Shown here: positions 26,772-37,123 of the stretch, in pieces | Position numbering within the stretch: position 1 is the stretch's first letter | Layout of the letters: every line of letters begins with the position of its first letter | NCBI GenBank assembly: GCA_964478165.1 | Contig: CAYZGU010000014.1 | Span: forward strand, 124,001 to 188,000 | Length of the DNA: 64,000 nt | From: CAYZGU01 sp964478165 | Lineage (GTDB): Bacteria; Poribacteria; WGA-4E; JAJDTR01 | Direction of reading: 5' to 3' | Made by a program: the position numbers and the translations under genes | The notes under the pieces: model-generated | Database searches by the model: none | What the model was told of the DNA's origin: nothing | What the model saw: only the letters and a program-made list of their open reading frames with translations

Positions 26772-28535
26772 ATGACGAGTCGCAGAAATGAGGAGGTCAA
26801 TTTGTCGTTGACAGGAGTATCATTCGACCCAATTCGGTTTGAGGTTATTCGCAACGCGCTCCTTGAAGCAACAGAGGAAATGACGATTGCATTGCGCCGT
26901 AGCGCCTACTCAACCAATATTAAGACCCGTGCCGATTTTTCGTGTGCCTTTTTCGATTGCCAGCTACAGCCAGTTGCGCAAGCCTTTGCCCAACCTTCGC
27001 ACCTTGGTTCATTATCTGAGTTTGTACCGAGAGTGATTCGGGAATACGGTGCCGAGAACCTGGGTCCAGGCGATGCTATCTTGTCCAATCACCCGTATCT
27101 TGGCGGTGTCCATCTCAATGATATCACTCTCATCTCACCGGTGTATTACGAAGCTGAGATTTTTGGTTATGTTGCCAGTCTAGCGCATCACGTTGACGTC
27201 GGTGGTGGTGCACCAGCTAGCATCGGTGCGTTTCGTGAAGTGTTTCAAGAAGGCATCATTATTCCTCCGGTCAAACTGGTGCAGAGTGGAGAGATTGTCG
27301 ATGACGTGTTTCGGCTGGTATTGGAACAGATTCGTTCTAAACGTGAGACAGCTGGCGATTTCCGAGCACAGATAGCAGCGAACAATACTGGAGTCCGCCG
27401 ACTGACGGCCCTTATCGATCAGCTGGGTACTGAAACAGTTCTTTACTATATCAATGAACTTCTTGATTACACAGAAAGGCGTACGCGGACCGAAATCGCC
27501 AAGCTTCCCCAAGGCCGATTTGTTGCTGATGGATATGTTGACAATGATGGCTTTACCGATGAACCCGTACACCTTGTCGGAGGAATGGTAATTGATGGTG
27601 ATGGCGTACTTTTCGATCTTGCTGGCTCTGATTGTCAGCGCCGAGCACCTGTGAATTCCACGTATGCTCAGACGTTTGCGGCGTGTGCTTATGTTCTTAA
27701 AGCGCTCATCGATCCTGACATACCGGTTAACGCAGGTTTCTACCGTTTGGTCCGCATGAATGCACCACCGGGAACCGTTGTCAATTGTATGCCGCCCGCA
27801 CCCGTGGTAGGGGGCTGGGAGACGCAGGTACGGCTTAGTGACATTCTTCTTAAGGCGTTAGCGCCTGTTCTCCCAAATCGAGTTCCCGCTGGGACGAAAG
27901 CGATGATGGCGCAATTGGGATTTGGTGGCATTGACAATCGGACGGGTGAGCTTTACGCCTATTATGAAACGATTGCTGGCGGTTATGGCGGGCGTGTGGC
28001 CAGTGATGGACCTGACGCTGTGCAATGCCATAGTCAAAATACCGAGAACGCACCGATTGAAGAGACGGAGATTAATTATCCGGTGCGAATTCTACGCTAC
28101 GAATTAGTGGAGAACTCAGAAGGGGCTGGCCAAAGGTGTGGTGGTCTTGGGTTACGCCGTGACTATTTCTTTGACCATGAGGTGTCGTTTACCATCCTCG
28201 CCGACCGAGATCGGTGGGGACCATGGGGGCTTTTTGGTGGAAGCGATGGACGCGTTGCAAGTTATGTTTTGAACCCTGATACTGAGTCAACTGAACTTGG
28301 TTCCAAAGTCACGCTTCAGCTCAAACCGGGAGATGTTGTCAGTTGTCGCACCTGTGGTGGAGGTGGATACGGTCGGCCTCAAGCACGGGAACCGCAGTTA
28401 GTGTTGCAGAATGTGCGTGATGGAAAGGTTAGCTTGCAGAGAGCGCGGGAGATCTATGGAGTTGCTATTGATGCTGACAGTTGGTCTGTTAATGTTGAAG
28501 AGACTGATAGGTTGCGCGCAGCCAGTTGTGAATAG
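26772..28535 (+). CDS. hyuB: Hydantoinase B/oxoprolinase family protein
   Basis: This 587-aa protein is the B subunit type of ATP-dependent hydantoinases, 5-oxoprolinases and acetone carboxylases. Recognisable blocks are IRNALLEATEEMTIALRRSAYSTNIK-RADFSCA near the N-terminus, SNHPYLGGVHLNDIT, and the C-terminal GDVVSCRTCGGGGYGRP. AGAGGG lies just before ATG 26772, preferred over a TTG five codons upstream. hyuA follows after about 30 nt. The pair would open a cyclic amide such as N-methylhydantoin or 5-oxoproline using ATP; the true substrate cannot be told. Confidence 0.92.
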   Translation: MTSRRNEEVNLSLTGVSFDPIRFEVIRNALLEATEEMTIALRRSAYSTNIKTRADFSCAFFDCQLQPVAQAFAQPSHLGSLSEFVPRVIREYGAENLGPGDAILSNHPYLGGVHLNDITLISPVYYEAEIFGYVASLAHHVDVGGGAPASIGAFREVFQEGIIIPPVKLVQSGEIVDDVFRLVLEQIRSKRETAGDFRAQIAANNTGVRRLTALIDQLGTETVLYYINELLDYTERRTRTEIAKLPQGRFVADGYVDNDGFTDEPVHLVGGMVIDGDGVLFDLAGSDCQRRAPVNSTYAQTFAACAYVLKALIDPDIPVNAGFYRLVRMNAPPGTVVNCMPPAPVVGGWETQVRLSDILLKALAPVLPNRVPAGTKAMMAQLGFGGIDNRTGELYAYYETIAGGYGGRVASDGPDAVQCHSQNTENAPIEETEINYPVRILRYELVENSEGAGQRCGGLGLRRDYFFDHEVSFTILADRDRWGPWGLFGGSDGRVASYVLNPDTESTELGSKVTLQLKPGDVVSCRTCGGGGYGRPQAREPQLVLQNVRDGKVSLQRAREIYGVAIDADSWSVNVEETDRLRAASCE

Positions 28536-28565
28536 AGAATGGATTGTGAAATAGAGGTTAACCCT

Positions 28566-30668
28566 ATGGCTTCCAGATATCGCCTTGGAATCGATATTGG
28601 TGGTACTTTTACTGATGCAACTTTGATTAACGAAGTGTCCGGTGAAATCTTCGTTGGGAAAGTTCCCTCAACGCCTACCGATCCTTCCGTTGGTTTTCTA
28701 GAAGCGACGGAGCGCATGCTGCGCAAGGCGTCAGTGTTGCCAGAAGAGGTTGAATATCTTGTGCATGGCACAACTGTGGCGACAAACGCTATCATTGAAA
28801 AAAAGGTTGCCCCTACCGGATTCATCACGACTGATGGATTTCGTGATTTACTTGAGATTCAGCGGCAGATACGACCTACACTCTATGATTTGCACTTTGA
28901 AAAACCTGCGCCATTGGTGCCCCGATACCATTGCTTCGGTATCCCAGAACGTGTGGACTCACAGGGGACCGTGCTTCTTCCACTTGATGAGAGTGCGGTT
29001 CGTCGTGTGGCAGAGCAGTTGAGGGACGATGGTGTGGAATCGGTTGCTGTCTGTTTGCTACATTCATATATCAATCCGAACCATGAAAAGCGAGTGGGTG
29101 AGATTCTTGGGGAAGTTTTTCCTGGTTCTATCGTCTCACTATCGTCTGAGGTTGCGCCAGAGTTTCGCGAGTATTCTCGAGCGAGTACGACCGTAATCAA
29201 TGCGTGCATACGTCCCATCGTTGCACGCTACCTGCAGCGTATTTCGGATCGTCTCCGAAAGAAAGACATTTGCGCGGAGTTGCTTGTGATGCAGAGTAGT
29301 GGTGGGGTCTTTACGTTTGCTATGGCGAGTGAAAAGCCGGTCTTCATGGTCGAGTCTGGCCCTGCGGCAGGAGTTATTGGGGCGACGTACCTTGGTATGA
29401 CTTTGAATCAACCAGATGTCATTTCCTTCGACATGGGTGGTACCACAGCAAAAACAGGACTTATCCAAGATGGTATACCGCGAATCACAAAGGAATATGA
29501 AGTGGGAACCTCCGCTCAGAGTGGCATTGGTGCGTCTCGCGGTGCCGGTTATCCAATTCGTACTCCTGTGATAGATCTCGTAGAAATTGGTGCGGGTGGC
29601 GGATCCATCGCCTGGGTGGATTCAGGTGGGATATTGCGAGTTGGACCGCAGAGCGCAGGCGCCGATCCTGGTCCTGTGTGTTATAATAGGGGCGGAATAC
29701 ATCCGACTATCACGGATGCCAATCTGATTTTGGGACGCCTGAATCCCGGCTATTTTTTAGGTGGTGAGATTAAATTGGATGTTGAAGTGGCGAAAAAAGC
29801 AATCTTCGAACACTGTGCGCAACCTTTGGGCATGGAAGTGGTAGAAACTGCACACGGTATTGTAGAGATTGCCAATGCTGCTATGACCAATGCACTTCGC
29901 CTTGTTTCTGTGCAGCGAGGATACGATCCCAGGGATTTCGTTCTAGTAGCTTTTGGTGGTGCGGGTCCGGTGCATGCCAACCGTTTAGCGAGTGCAGTCC
30001 AGATACCGAAGACCATTATTCCTATGAGTCCTGGTACCACGTCGGCGATGGGCCTATTGGTTACCGATCTCAAACACGAATATTCCAGAAATTTTATTCA
30101 GCGCGCCGATATGGTGGATGCAAAAATGATGGCGGATACTTATCGCGATCTAGAAGCTCATGGACGGGCGAGTCTTGAGCGTGAGGGAATGGGTCCAGCA
30201 GACATCACTTTTCGACATCAGGTTGATATGCGCTATGTCGGACAGAGCTACGAACTCGCCATTTCTTTGCCCGATGGTAGGCCTGGTGCACCTGGCATTG
30301 CCAGTGCCGTTTCTCTGTTTCATGTTGAGCATGACCGCGCGTATGGATACAGCGCGTCGAACGAACCTGTCGAGTTTGTGAACCTACGACTTTCTGCTAT
30401 AGGGACGATCAAGAAGCCTCATTTGCGTGAATTGGAGATAATGGATTATACTCGTGCATCTGCACAGAAGGCAACACGGCAGGTTTACTTTGCGGAAGAT
30501 GGTGGTTACGTTGAATGTCCGGTCTATGACCGCTACCGCCTTGGTTCGGGATGGATTTTGAATGGACCAACAATTGTTGAAGAACTGGATGCGACCACAG
30601 TAATCCACCCAGGTTATCAGGCCTTGGTCGACAAATTCGGCAACTTGATTTTGACACAAACGCAATAA
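28566..30668 (+). CDS. hyuA: Hydantoinase A/oxoprolinase family protein
   Basis: This 700-aa ATP-binding subunit starts MASRYRLGIDIGGTFTDATLI, the phosphate-1 motif of the actin/hexokinase-like fold. HGTTVATNAIIE, SFDMGGTTAKTGLI and GAGGGSIAW are further conserved blocks, and FGGAGPVHA is typical of HyuA. I choose ATG 28566, with AGAGG upstream, over ATG 28539. Paired with hyuB, the family hydrolyses or carboxylates cyclic amides and ketones. A single large subunit without a gamma subunit nearby argues for hydantoinase/oxoprolinase rather than acetone carboxylase. Confidence 0.92.
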   Translation: MASRYRLGIDIGGTFTDATLINEVSGEIFVGKVPSTPTDPSVGFLEATERMLRKASVLPEEVEYLVHGTTVATNAIIEKKVAPTGFITTDGFRDLLEIQRQIRPTLYDLHFEKPAPLVPRYHCFGIPERVDSQGTVLLPLDESAVRRVAEQLRDDGVESVAVCLLHSYINPNHEKRVGEILGEVFPGSIVSLSSEVAPEFREYSRASTTVINACIRPIVARYLQRISDRLRKKDICAELLVMQSSGGVFTFAMASEKPVFMVESGPAAGVIGATYLGMTLNQPDVISFDMGGTTAKTGLIQDGIPRITKEYEVGTSAQSGIGASRGAGYPIRTPVIDLVEIGAGGGSIAWVDSGGILRVGPQSAGADPGPVCYNRGGIHPTITDANLILGRLNPGYFLGGEIKLDVEVAKKAIFEHCAQPLGMEVVETAHGIVEIANAAMTNALRLVSVQRGYDPRDFVLVAFGGAGPVHANRLASAVQIPKTIIPMSPGTTSAMGLLVTDLKHEYSRNFIQRADMVDAKMMADTYRDLEAHGRASLEREGMGPADITFRHQVDMRYVGQSYELAISLPDGRPGAPGIASAVSLFHVEHDRAYGYSASNEPVEFVNLRLSAIGTIKKPHLRELEIMDYTRASAQKATRQVYFAEDGGYVECPVYDRYRLGSGWILNGPTIVEELDATTVIHPGYQALVDKFGNLILTQTQ

Positions 30669-30865
30669 GAAATGGTGAGAATTGGCATAGTACTTAACTA
30701 TGATTTCTTGGCCTTTACGCCGAATTCCTGTTGTTCCATGATTCCAACGAACAAAGCTGCATTTCAACAGTTGTCCTGGGCTCTTTCGGTCGATGAAATC
30801 GCGGATTTGTTGGTGCATAATGAGAATTGGCCATGATAAGCGATTCCTTCGCTAACTCGGGATTT

Positions 30866-31612
30866 TCAATTTCTTGGGTAATCTTCGCGTTTGAAATACG
30901 CCTCGGAAATAGTCTCATTCTCCGATGTCGTTTCTGTGCTTGCCCAGTGGCTGGCATATGCGCGTCGCCATCGATCGGATTGATTGCGATGGGATGTGTG
31001 CAACAACTTGCTGTGGTGGAATACGACTCCCCCCTTTTTGACCTCTGCCAATACTTCCTTCGACAAATCAATCAGCTCAGACGGGGGTACGAGGTTGTGA
31101 GCTTGCTCGGGGTCCGGGGCTTGATGGGATAGCACTGGTCCCCTGTGTGAACCCTCAATGTAGCGGAGGCACCCGTTCTCTTCATCTGCATCGTCCATTG
31201 CAATCCACGCGGTGATGACGTGATCTGCCGGTTTGCATCTGAAGTAAAAGTTGTCCTGATGATAGGGTTTGGGAGTACCACAATGCGGCGGTTTCATGAA
31301 AATCTGATCGGTGAAGAGTACCGGATTAACCCCAATGAGGTCCCTGATGATTTTCGAGAGACGGGGATCGAGCACGCACGATCGAAAAGCTGTGCCCTTA
31401 TCGAAAGGGTAGTTGACTTTCCGTGGTGTGACTTCGCCCGCTTGTGTGTAATCAATAGTATCGGTCGATGATTTACCTTGATTCATTTCACGACTGCTGA
31501 CTTGTAGTGCTAGCTGAGTAATTTGGTCCATCTCGTGCGGGGTGAACACGCCTTCGATGGTGACCCAACCGCTTGTCCAATAGTGGTCATAAGATTCCTG
31601 ACTGATATTCAT
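30866..31612 (-). CDS. Phytanoyl-CoA dioxygenase family protein
   Basis: This 248-aa Fe(II)/2-oxoglutarate oxygenase has a complete metal triad: PYHQDNFYF supplies His and Asp, and HTSHRNQSDRWRRAYASHW the distal His and the 2-oxoglutarate-binding Arg. The start YDHYWTSGWVTIEGVFTP is typical. GGAGG precedes ATG 31612. Unlike the PhyH protein in the 16.5-kb area, the canonical HxD is intact, so activity is likely; the substrate is unknown. It is convergent with hyuA and follows the amidohydrolase gene by about 20 nt, so the two are probably co-transcribed. Confidence 0.9.
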   Translation of the reverse strand: MNISQESYDHYWTSGWVTIEGVFTPHEMDQITQLALQVSSREMNQGKSSTDTIDYTQAGEVTPRKVNYPFDKGTAFRSCVLDPRLSKIIRDLIGVNPVLFTDQIFMKPPHCGTPKPYHQDNFYFRCKPADHVITAWIAMDDADEENGCLRYIEGSHRGPVLSHQAPDPEQAHNLVPPSELIDLSKEVLAEVKKGGVVFHHSKLLHTSHRNQSDRWRRAYASHWASTETTSENETISEAYFKREDYPRN

Positions 31613-31630
31613 CAGAGTTCCTCCATGTCG

Positions 31631-32773
31631 TTATGGATGTTGCCGATACACGCGGCCGCCTTTGACAACGGTAAGAGGTACAAAATTTTGTCTGGCGACG
31701 CGTAACTCTCCGCGCGAATCTGCGAGTTGAAATTCTCCGTTGCGAAGCTCAGAAACAACTGCATCTCCGCACGCACCAACGGATAAGGTGCCTATCTTGT
31801 CTGGCATCAAGATTACTTCTGCAGGGACTGATGTAACTTTCGCAATTGCTTCATCGAGCGTCATACCAAGATGGAGAAATTTGGTTACTACATTTGCCAG
31901 GTCGTACACAGGTCCGTCTACGTTGTACTTATGTAGATCTGATGAAATGGTTTGTGGCTGGATGCCCTGGGCCAAGGCACGTTCAACCACGTCCCAGGAA
32001 AAGGAACCAGCACCGTGTCCTACGTCAAAGATAACACCACGTTCCATCGCTTCATGGACAGACTTTCGCACTTTCCCTTCCTCGTCCAGAATACCGCATG
32101 ACCTGTCGTGGAAGCAATGCGTTAGCACATCACGTGCTTTCATAACGGCCAAAATGTCGTCGATTGAATTACACCAGGCACCCTGGGGGTGTATCATGAT
32201 TGGCAAGCCAGCCGCATCAGCGGCTTCGCGAGCGCGATGCAAGGGCGTGATGCCCGATTTTTCGCTGGCAATCCGGTGCTTGGTCAATCGTGCCTTTACT
32301 CCCAAGATTACATCGCGGTGTTGCTCAATCATCTCGCAGGCTTTGTTAACGTTTGCATAGTCTGGGAGTTCAAACTCCCCAATCTCACTGGTCATCATTC
32401 CCTGTGACGAAATGTTCAGGTAGGCGAGAATGCGTGTTTCACTGACTTCGATTACATACTTCCGAAACCCTGTAAAGTTGTCTGCACCTGACGAACCAGC
32501 ATCAATTACTGTAGTTGCACCTTTGGCGAGACAGGTCGGGTCGGGCTCGATGCCGTAATGGCCAACACCATAGTAAACATGGACGTGCAAATCAATCAGT
32601 CCTGGTGTGAGAATGCGTTCGCTTGCATCCACGACTTCTCGTGCCTTGTCTTTGGACAAATTTTTGCCAACTGCAGCAACAACGCCGTTGGCAAACGCCA
32701 CGTCCTGTTGTGCGTGAATCTTTTGCGCGGGGTCAATGAGTGTGCCCCCTTTGATGAGTAGATCAAAAGTCAT
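31631..32773 (-). CDS. Amidohydrolase/deacetylase family metallohydrolase
   Basis: This 380-aa TIM-barrel hydrolase has all metal ligands of the dihydroorotase-like branch: HVHV after the first strand, GVKARLT Lys (carboxylated bridge), IMIHPQ His, THCFHD His, and SSDLH Asp. The ends show the small beta-sandwich found in urease-related amidohydrolases. The family acts on cyclic amides or acetylated amino acids and sugars. GGAGGTAAC precedes ATG 32773. With hyuBA divergently placed a kilobase away, joint use of a cyclic amide or hydantoin is an attractive guess. Confidence 0.9.
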   Translation of the reverse strand: MTFDLLIKGGTLIDPAQKIHAQQDVAFANGVVAAVGKNLSKDKAREVVDASERILTPGLIDLHVHVYYGVGHYGIEPDPTCLAKGATTVIDAGSSGADNFTGFRKYVIEVSETRILAYLNISSQGMMTSEIGEFELPDYANVNKACEMIEQHRDVILGVKARLTKHRIASEKSGITPLHRAREAADAAGLPIMIHPQGAWCNSIDDILAVMKARDVLTHCFHDRSCGILDEEGKVRKSVHEAMERGVIFDVGHGAGSFSWDVVERALAQGIQPQTISSDLHKYNVDGPVYDLANVVTKFLHLGMTLDEAIAKVTSVPAEVILMPDKIGTLSVGACGDAVVSELRNGEFQLADSRGELRVARQNFVPLTVVKGGRVYRQHP

Positions 32774-32851
32774 TCTGTTACCTCCAGCTAGAGTAAATTA
32801 ATGGATTGATAGTCGTTCTCGGCATGATTAGGCTGGGATTGAACAAGTTTT

Positions 32852-33874
32852 CTATGTGATTGGTGTCGTGTCTAGAATCTCATTGGCATATGCGAACAGA
32901 GCAGGAGTACCCCCAGTGTGCACAAATACCACTGCATGCTTGTCTGTGAACTGTCCAACCCGTATGTGATGAATCATGGCCGCGAGCGTCTTGGCGGTGT
33001 AGATAGGATCAAGCACTAACCCCTCTGTGCGTGCCGCTAAAATCATCGCTTCGTGACCTTCGCTTGTCACAATGCCATATCCTTCTCCGGCATATTCTCC
33101 ATAGCTCTCAAAATCTGACGGTGAAAATGTCAAATCTAAATTGAGCAAGCGGCTTACTTCATTTGCGACTTCTGCAAAATTGGCGTTGGATTGACTATCG
33201 TTTCGAGGAATGGGACTAATCCCCACTATTCGGGTGCAAATGCCCAGTGCTTTTGCTGCCACGGTAAGTCCCACGTGCGTATGAACACCTGAAGAAACGT
33301 AAATTGCATCGGGCTTGACATCTAGGTTTTGTAGTTGGTCCCAGAGTTCCAGAAAACCACCAACGTATGAAATGCTCCGCAAAAAATAGCCATCAGTACT
33401 CGTGTTATAGATGCGGTGGCCTTCTGCTCTTAGACTTTCTATTACTGCTTCTTTTTCTTCAGGACCATCCACTAGATGGACGTCAGCGCCAAACAGATGT
33501 GTTAGTAATAGATTTCCATTGACAGGTTCAGCGTACTCATCTCTCTCTCCCACCATTGCCGCCTTCAATCCTAGTCGCGCTGCGAGGGCCGCTGTCAGCC
33601 GGGACTGGTTCGACTGTGACGTAGATCCGTGTAGGAGTAGGTCGTATCCTCCTTCAACCGCTGGTGCAACCGAGTACTCAAATTCTCGGACCTTGTTGCC
33701 TCCAAATGCTAGTCCCGTTTGATCGTCTCGTTTTACCAGAATTCGCGGTCCATCTAAGGCTTTTGATAAGCGAGGGCACTCGAGCAAGGGGGTTGGCAAA
33801 TCAGCTAGAGAAAGACGTGGTAACTGAGAAAGGCGTTGTTGCAGTTCATCTGGGCCAACGATAGGATTAAGCAT
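32852..33874 (-). CDS. D-cysteine desulfhydrase/ACC deaminase family PLP enzyme
   Basis: This 340-aa fold-type II PLP enzyme has the PLP Lys in FGGNKVREFE, the phosphate-binding HGSTSQSNQSR region, and a C-terminal FVHTGGTPALFAY block binding the cofactor ring. Members act on D-cysteine, 1-aminocyclopropane-1-carboxylate or other amino acids, releasing ammonia and a keto acid. There is no convincing ribosome site before ATG 33874, so translation may be weak or leaderless. It lies about 80 nt upstream of the amidohydrolase in the same direction. Confidence 0.88.
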   Translation of the reverse strand: MLNPIVGPDELQQRLSQLPRLSLADLPTPLLECPRLSKALDGPRILVKRDDQTGLAFGGNKVREFEYSVAPAVEGGYDLLLHGSTSQSNQSRLTAALAARLGLKAAMVGERDEYAEPVNGNLLLTHLFGADVHLVDGPEEKEAVIESLRAEGHRIYNTSTDGYFLRSISYVGGFLELWDQLQNLDVKPDAIYVSSGVHTHVGLTVAAKALGICTRIVGISPIPRNDSQSNANFAEVANEVSRLLNLDLTFSPSDFESYGEYAGEGYGIVTSEGHEAMILAARTEGLVLDPIYTAKTLAAMIHHIRVGQFTDKHAVVFVHTGGTPALFAYANEILDTTPIT

Positions 33875-34278
33875 AGGTTTTAGATATTTTCATGTAGTTG
33901 ATTGATAGTTAATTAATTCTTAGATGTTGTGCACAGATGTGAAAAAACAGTTTTTGACATCGCTTGCAATTATAGTGCGAACTGTGTATCGCGTCAATAG
34001 AATTCGAGACGCTATTCTGATGGATATCTGAAGGCACCGTATATGGCATGTGGAATCTTGGCGTGGATTGAACACGTTGATCAAGGGTTGTACGTAGTTG
34101 AAATCGGTGATAACGAAAGCGCGATCCGTCGGAAGATTTGTGTTGACTAGAACGTGAAAGACAGGTAGAATGACCCGCTAGTCTTTTCGAGGTGGGCTAT
34201 CAGAGTTCATCGAATATCACCACCAACATTCATCTCACCCGTTGAGAAATATATATCAGCTTAAGGAGAGAAGTAGAC
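33875..34278. other. Divergent intergenic region
   Basis: This separates the - strand PLP-enzyme gene from the + strand HpcH/HpaI gene. TTGACA occurs near 33955 and TATAGT a little downstream, but with an 11-nt gap, which is too short for a normal promoter. No gene is seen. Confidence 0.4.
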
Positions 34279-34953
34279 ATGCCGGACAATGCCACATTAA
34301 GGGAACGGATGCGCAACGGAGAGACGTTACAAATCGGTAGCGCATCGATGGATGCGACTAAAGATCAGCTCGTAGATATTCTCAATCAAGGCTCCTATGA
34401 CATGATTGGTGTTTGTAGCCAGCACGGGCCATTTGACGAGGAGAAACTTCATTCATTTTGTACGTATGCACACCAGTTGGGAGTACCAGTTCAATTGCGC
34501 ATTAAGCATCCGAAGGATGCCTATATTATTGGGAATCTTTGCGACTTAGGGCCTGCTGCGATTGTCATTCCGCAAGTTGAAGAAGAAGTTGTGGTCGATG
34601 AAGCTATTCGTGCCTTCTACTATCCGCCAGTAGGTATCCGAAGTTTTCCACCACCCAACGGATACGGTAGAGACAAATACACCGATCGCGATGAATATAT
34701 GGAGTGGTGGAACGAGAATGGGATTCTTGCTGTCCAGATAGAATCCGTCAATGCAACTGTCAATGCGTGCAAACTTGCAAAGCCTGGGATTGCCATGATC
34801 TATTTTGGTGTTCAGGACTTGGACATCAGCATCGCGATGCATCCGAATCCCCCATTTTTGTCAGTGGAAGATTGCAAGGTACATGTGCGGGAACAGATGG
34901 AAAGCACTGGAATCAAAGTATCCAAGGCTGATGCTCTATCGGGCGAAGTGTAA
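34279..34953 (+). CDS. HpcH/HpaI aldolase family protein
   Basis: This 224-aa protein is shorter than typical HpcH/HpaI aldolases (about 250-270). The recognisable blocks are VPVQLRIKHPKDAY, IVIPQVEEEV, the metal Glu in VQIESVNATVNA and the Asp in FGVQDLDISIAM. The N-terminal segment before the first barrel strand is reduced. AAGGAGAG precedes ATG 34279. It stands about 60 nt ahead of an SDR gene on the same strand; an aldolase plus an alcohol dehydrogenase would split and then reduce or oxidise a hydroxy-keto acid. Substrate unknown. Confidence 0.8.
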   Translation: MPDNATLRERMRNGETLQIGSASMDATKDQLVDILNQGSYDMIGVCSQHGPFDEEKLHSFCTYAHQLGVPVQLRIKHPKDAYIIGNLCDLGPAAIVIPQVEEEVVVDEAIRAFYYPPVGIRSFPPPNGYGRDKYTDRDEYMEWWNENGILAVQIESVNATVNACKLAKPGIAMIYFGVQDLDISIAMHPNPPFLSVEDCKVHVREQMESTGIKVSKADALSGEV

Positions 34954-35010
34954 CAATTGAGCGTTCGTCAAGTGCTCACTGAGAACTTGATTGACAGAAA
35001 GGGAACCGAC

Positions 35011-35862
35011 ATGTACAACCTCGACGGCAAAGTTGCTTCGGTGACCGGCGCTGGGGGTGAGCGAGGAATAGGTCGTGCAATTGCCACGCGACTAGCGAAG
35101 GAAGGTGCTGATGTTATAATCAATGACGTCGTTAGCAATCCGTATGCAAGTCGGGAAAACGACTGGAGCGGTGTTGAGTCTGTCGTTCACGAAATTGAGG
35201 CCTTGGGCAGAAAATCTATCAGTATCTTAGCAGACGTTTCAAATGCCGATCAGGTGAACGAAATGGTGTGTGAAGCGGTTGAGAAATTCGGACGCATTGA
35301 CATATTGGTGGCCAACGCGGGCGCCCGACCGGGTCATGACCGCGTTCCCGTAGCTGACTTGGATGAGGCAGCATGGGACATGGTACATAACGTGAATCTC
35401 AAGGGAACATTTCTTTCCTGTCGAGCTGTTGTTCGTCATATGTTAAATCGTGAACAGGGTGGAAAAATAATTACCATGTCGTCTCTCTCTGGAGAACGTG
35501 GTCGCGCCAGTTTTGCGGCCTACTGCGCATCAAAATTTGGGATAATAGGCTTCACAGAGGCCCTCGCTATGGAGTTGGATCCGCAGCGCATCAATGTCAA
35601 TGCCATTTGTCCTGCGGTTGTAGACACGGAGCGTTGGGCATATATTGGTGCGATGTTGTCGGGCGAACACATCTCTGCCGGGAAGTTTGAGACGAGCGGA
35701 CGTCACGCTGAACGGATGAAAATCAGTGGTTCGAGTATTCCTTGGGGCAGGGTTGCGAATCCCAATGATGTCGCGCGAACAGCAGCCTTTCTGGCTTCGT
35801 CAGAGTCTGACTATCTCACTGGTTCGTCTATTAGCGTAGCAGGTGGGGCCGATATTAATTGA
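35011..35862 (+). CDS. SDR family oxidoreductase
   Basis: This 283-aa short-chain dehydrogenase has a nucleotide-binding TGAGGERGIGRAIA motif, two residues longer than the classical TGxxxGIG. The NAG motif (VANAGARPG), the catalytic Ser (MSSLSG) and the YCASK Tyr-Lys pair are all present. I choose ATG 35011, which has an AAAGGGAA site; an extension to TTG 34957 has none. It follows the HpcH/HpaI gene and likely forms a two-gene unit. Substrate unknown. Confidence 0.9.
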   Translation: MYNLDGKVASVTGAGGERGIGRAIATRLAKEGADVIINDVVSNPYASRENDWSGVESVVHEIEALGRKSISILADVSNADQVNEMVCEAVEKFGRIDILVANAGARPGHDRVPVADLDEAAWDMVHNVNLKGTFLSCRAVVRHMLNREQGGKIITMSSLSGERGRASFAAYCASKFGIIGFTEALAMELDPQRINVNAICPAVVDTERWAYIGAMLSGEHISAGKFETSGRHAERMKISGSSIPWGRVANPNDVARTAAFLASSESDYLTGSSISVAGGADIN

Positions 35863-37123
35863 TATCTTTTCGAGCTACATTGCCAGCGCTTGAGGGATTG
35901 CTCACATCTGAGACGCCTGAGGTTCAATCGTTGTTTTGGGGAGCAATGCACCATTGATATAGATTGGCTAAGACAGCTCAAACTGAGCAGAACTGTTACT
36001 CGCGGATTCTTATGTGCTATTTCTTACAGCGGCAAACACAATTATGTATTGCCCAGGATGTGCTTGGAAGAACCGCATGGAGTCATTTCAGGGGATAAGC
36101 GTTACTTCGGGGTTGTGTCGGTTTTCCAAAGGAAATTAGGGTGAGGAATAATGGGGACTAAATCGCCAGTTTGCCCTGTGCGCGTCTGGATTTGGCAGTA
36201 AGCCAATCAGTGCTGTTGCTAATTTTTACTTCGTCAAGTTGGCACGGAAGACGAAAAAAGGTGTCTCCTATTTCTATGGGACTTCTTCTGAAAGGATTGG
36301 AATGGGACGTTCGCTGATGCGAAAAGTGTTTTGTCTTTTGACCCGATGGATTCCACTGTCCGACGGTTGTCACATGTCCTTTTGCTACAGCGATGCTGTG
36401 CAGTAAAGGTTGAATACCTCACCATGGTTGTTTAATAGTGTACTAGTGGACGGTTTGTAACCAGTATGTTTCTCATGATGGGACATGAATCATAGAGGGG
36501 ATTTCGACATTAACTTCAATTTCACCCACGATTTTCCGCTAGACCTCTTCTGGAAATTCTGGGTTGTCGGGGCTTATCTGAACTGCTAGATGTGTACTTC
36601 AGCGTTTTCTACCGTGGTGATGAATTTGGTCCATCGTGTCAATGCTGACAAAAGCTCTGACGTTTTGGGTTCTTGTTACTGTCCGACGTTAAATTTCCTA
36701 TCGCTGACCAATCTGCCTTCCTGTCTTTAGTTGTAAAAGGGATGGGGTTTTTGCCAATTTCTCTGTTTTTGCGCTAACGGATATCGCAAACTGTGTTGTC
36801 TTAGCTCTGTGGATTGGGGCTTACGGGAGAAATCGTGGCGCTACATCACTTTGAGCCCAAAATTCAGCATACTTTCTCTCGGTGCACACGAGCCAGCGCT
36901 GTGCCGAGGGAGTGGAGATACTGTTGTAACGAAAACCGTGGACAACAGCTCCGTGATGATTCAGGGCGTGTTGTCGCGACAAGAGAGAACGGCCAAACAG
37001 GTCCGTTTCGCATTGAAAGTGCAGCATGTGCTGTGCGCTTCCATCGGATTGTAACTAGTCGAAGGCTTGGACGAAGTTCAACAAGAAGACTTATTTTAAA
37101 TAGCTAATTAGGGAGAAGGGATT
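35863..37123. other. 1.26-kb stretch without a supported gene
   Basis: Short frames on both strands show no recognised family. On the - strand around 36490-36560 a phrase like PDNPEFPEEV-RKIVGEIEVNVEIPSM hints at the end of an acyl-CoA ligase-like protein, broken by stops, but this is too weak to call. The density of stops and absence of ribosome sites suggest decayed sequence. Confidence 0.35.

Noticed and set aside
30715..31071. 118-codon - strand frame downstream of the PhyH gene
   Set aside because: It overlaps the PhyH C-terminus in another frame and has no supporting features.
33950..33985. TTGACA with TATAGT as a promoter for the HpcH/HpaI gene
   Set aside because: The spacer would be about 11 nt, too short for a sigma-70 promoter.
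36430..36600. Possible C-terminal fragment of an acyl-CoA or phenylacetate-CoA ligase on the - strand
   Set aside because: Only one short phrase looks protein-like, it is broken by stops and no catalytic motif is present.
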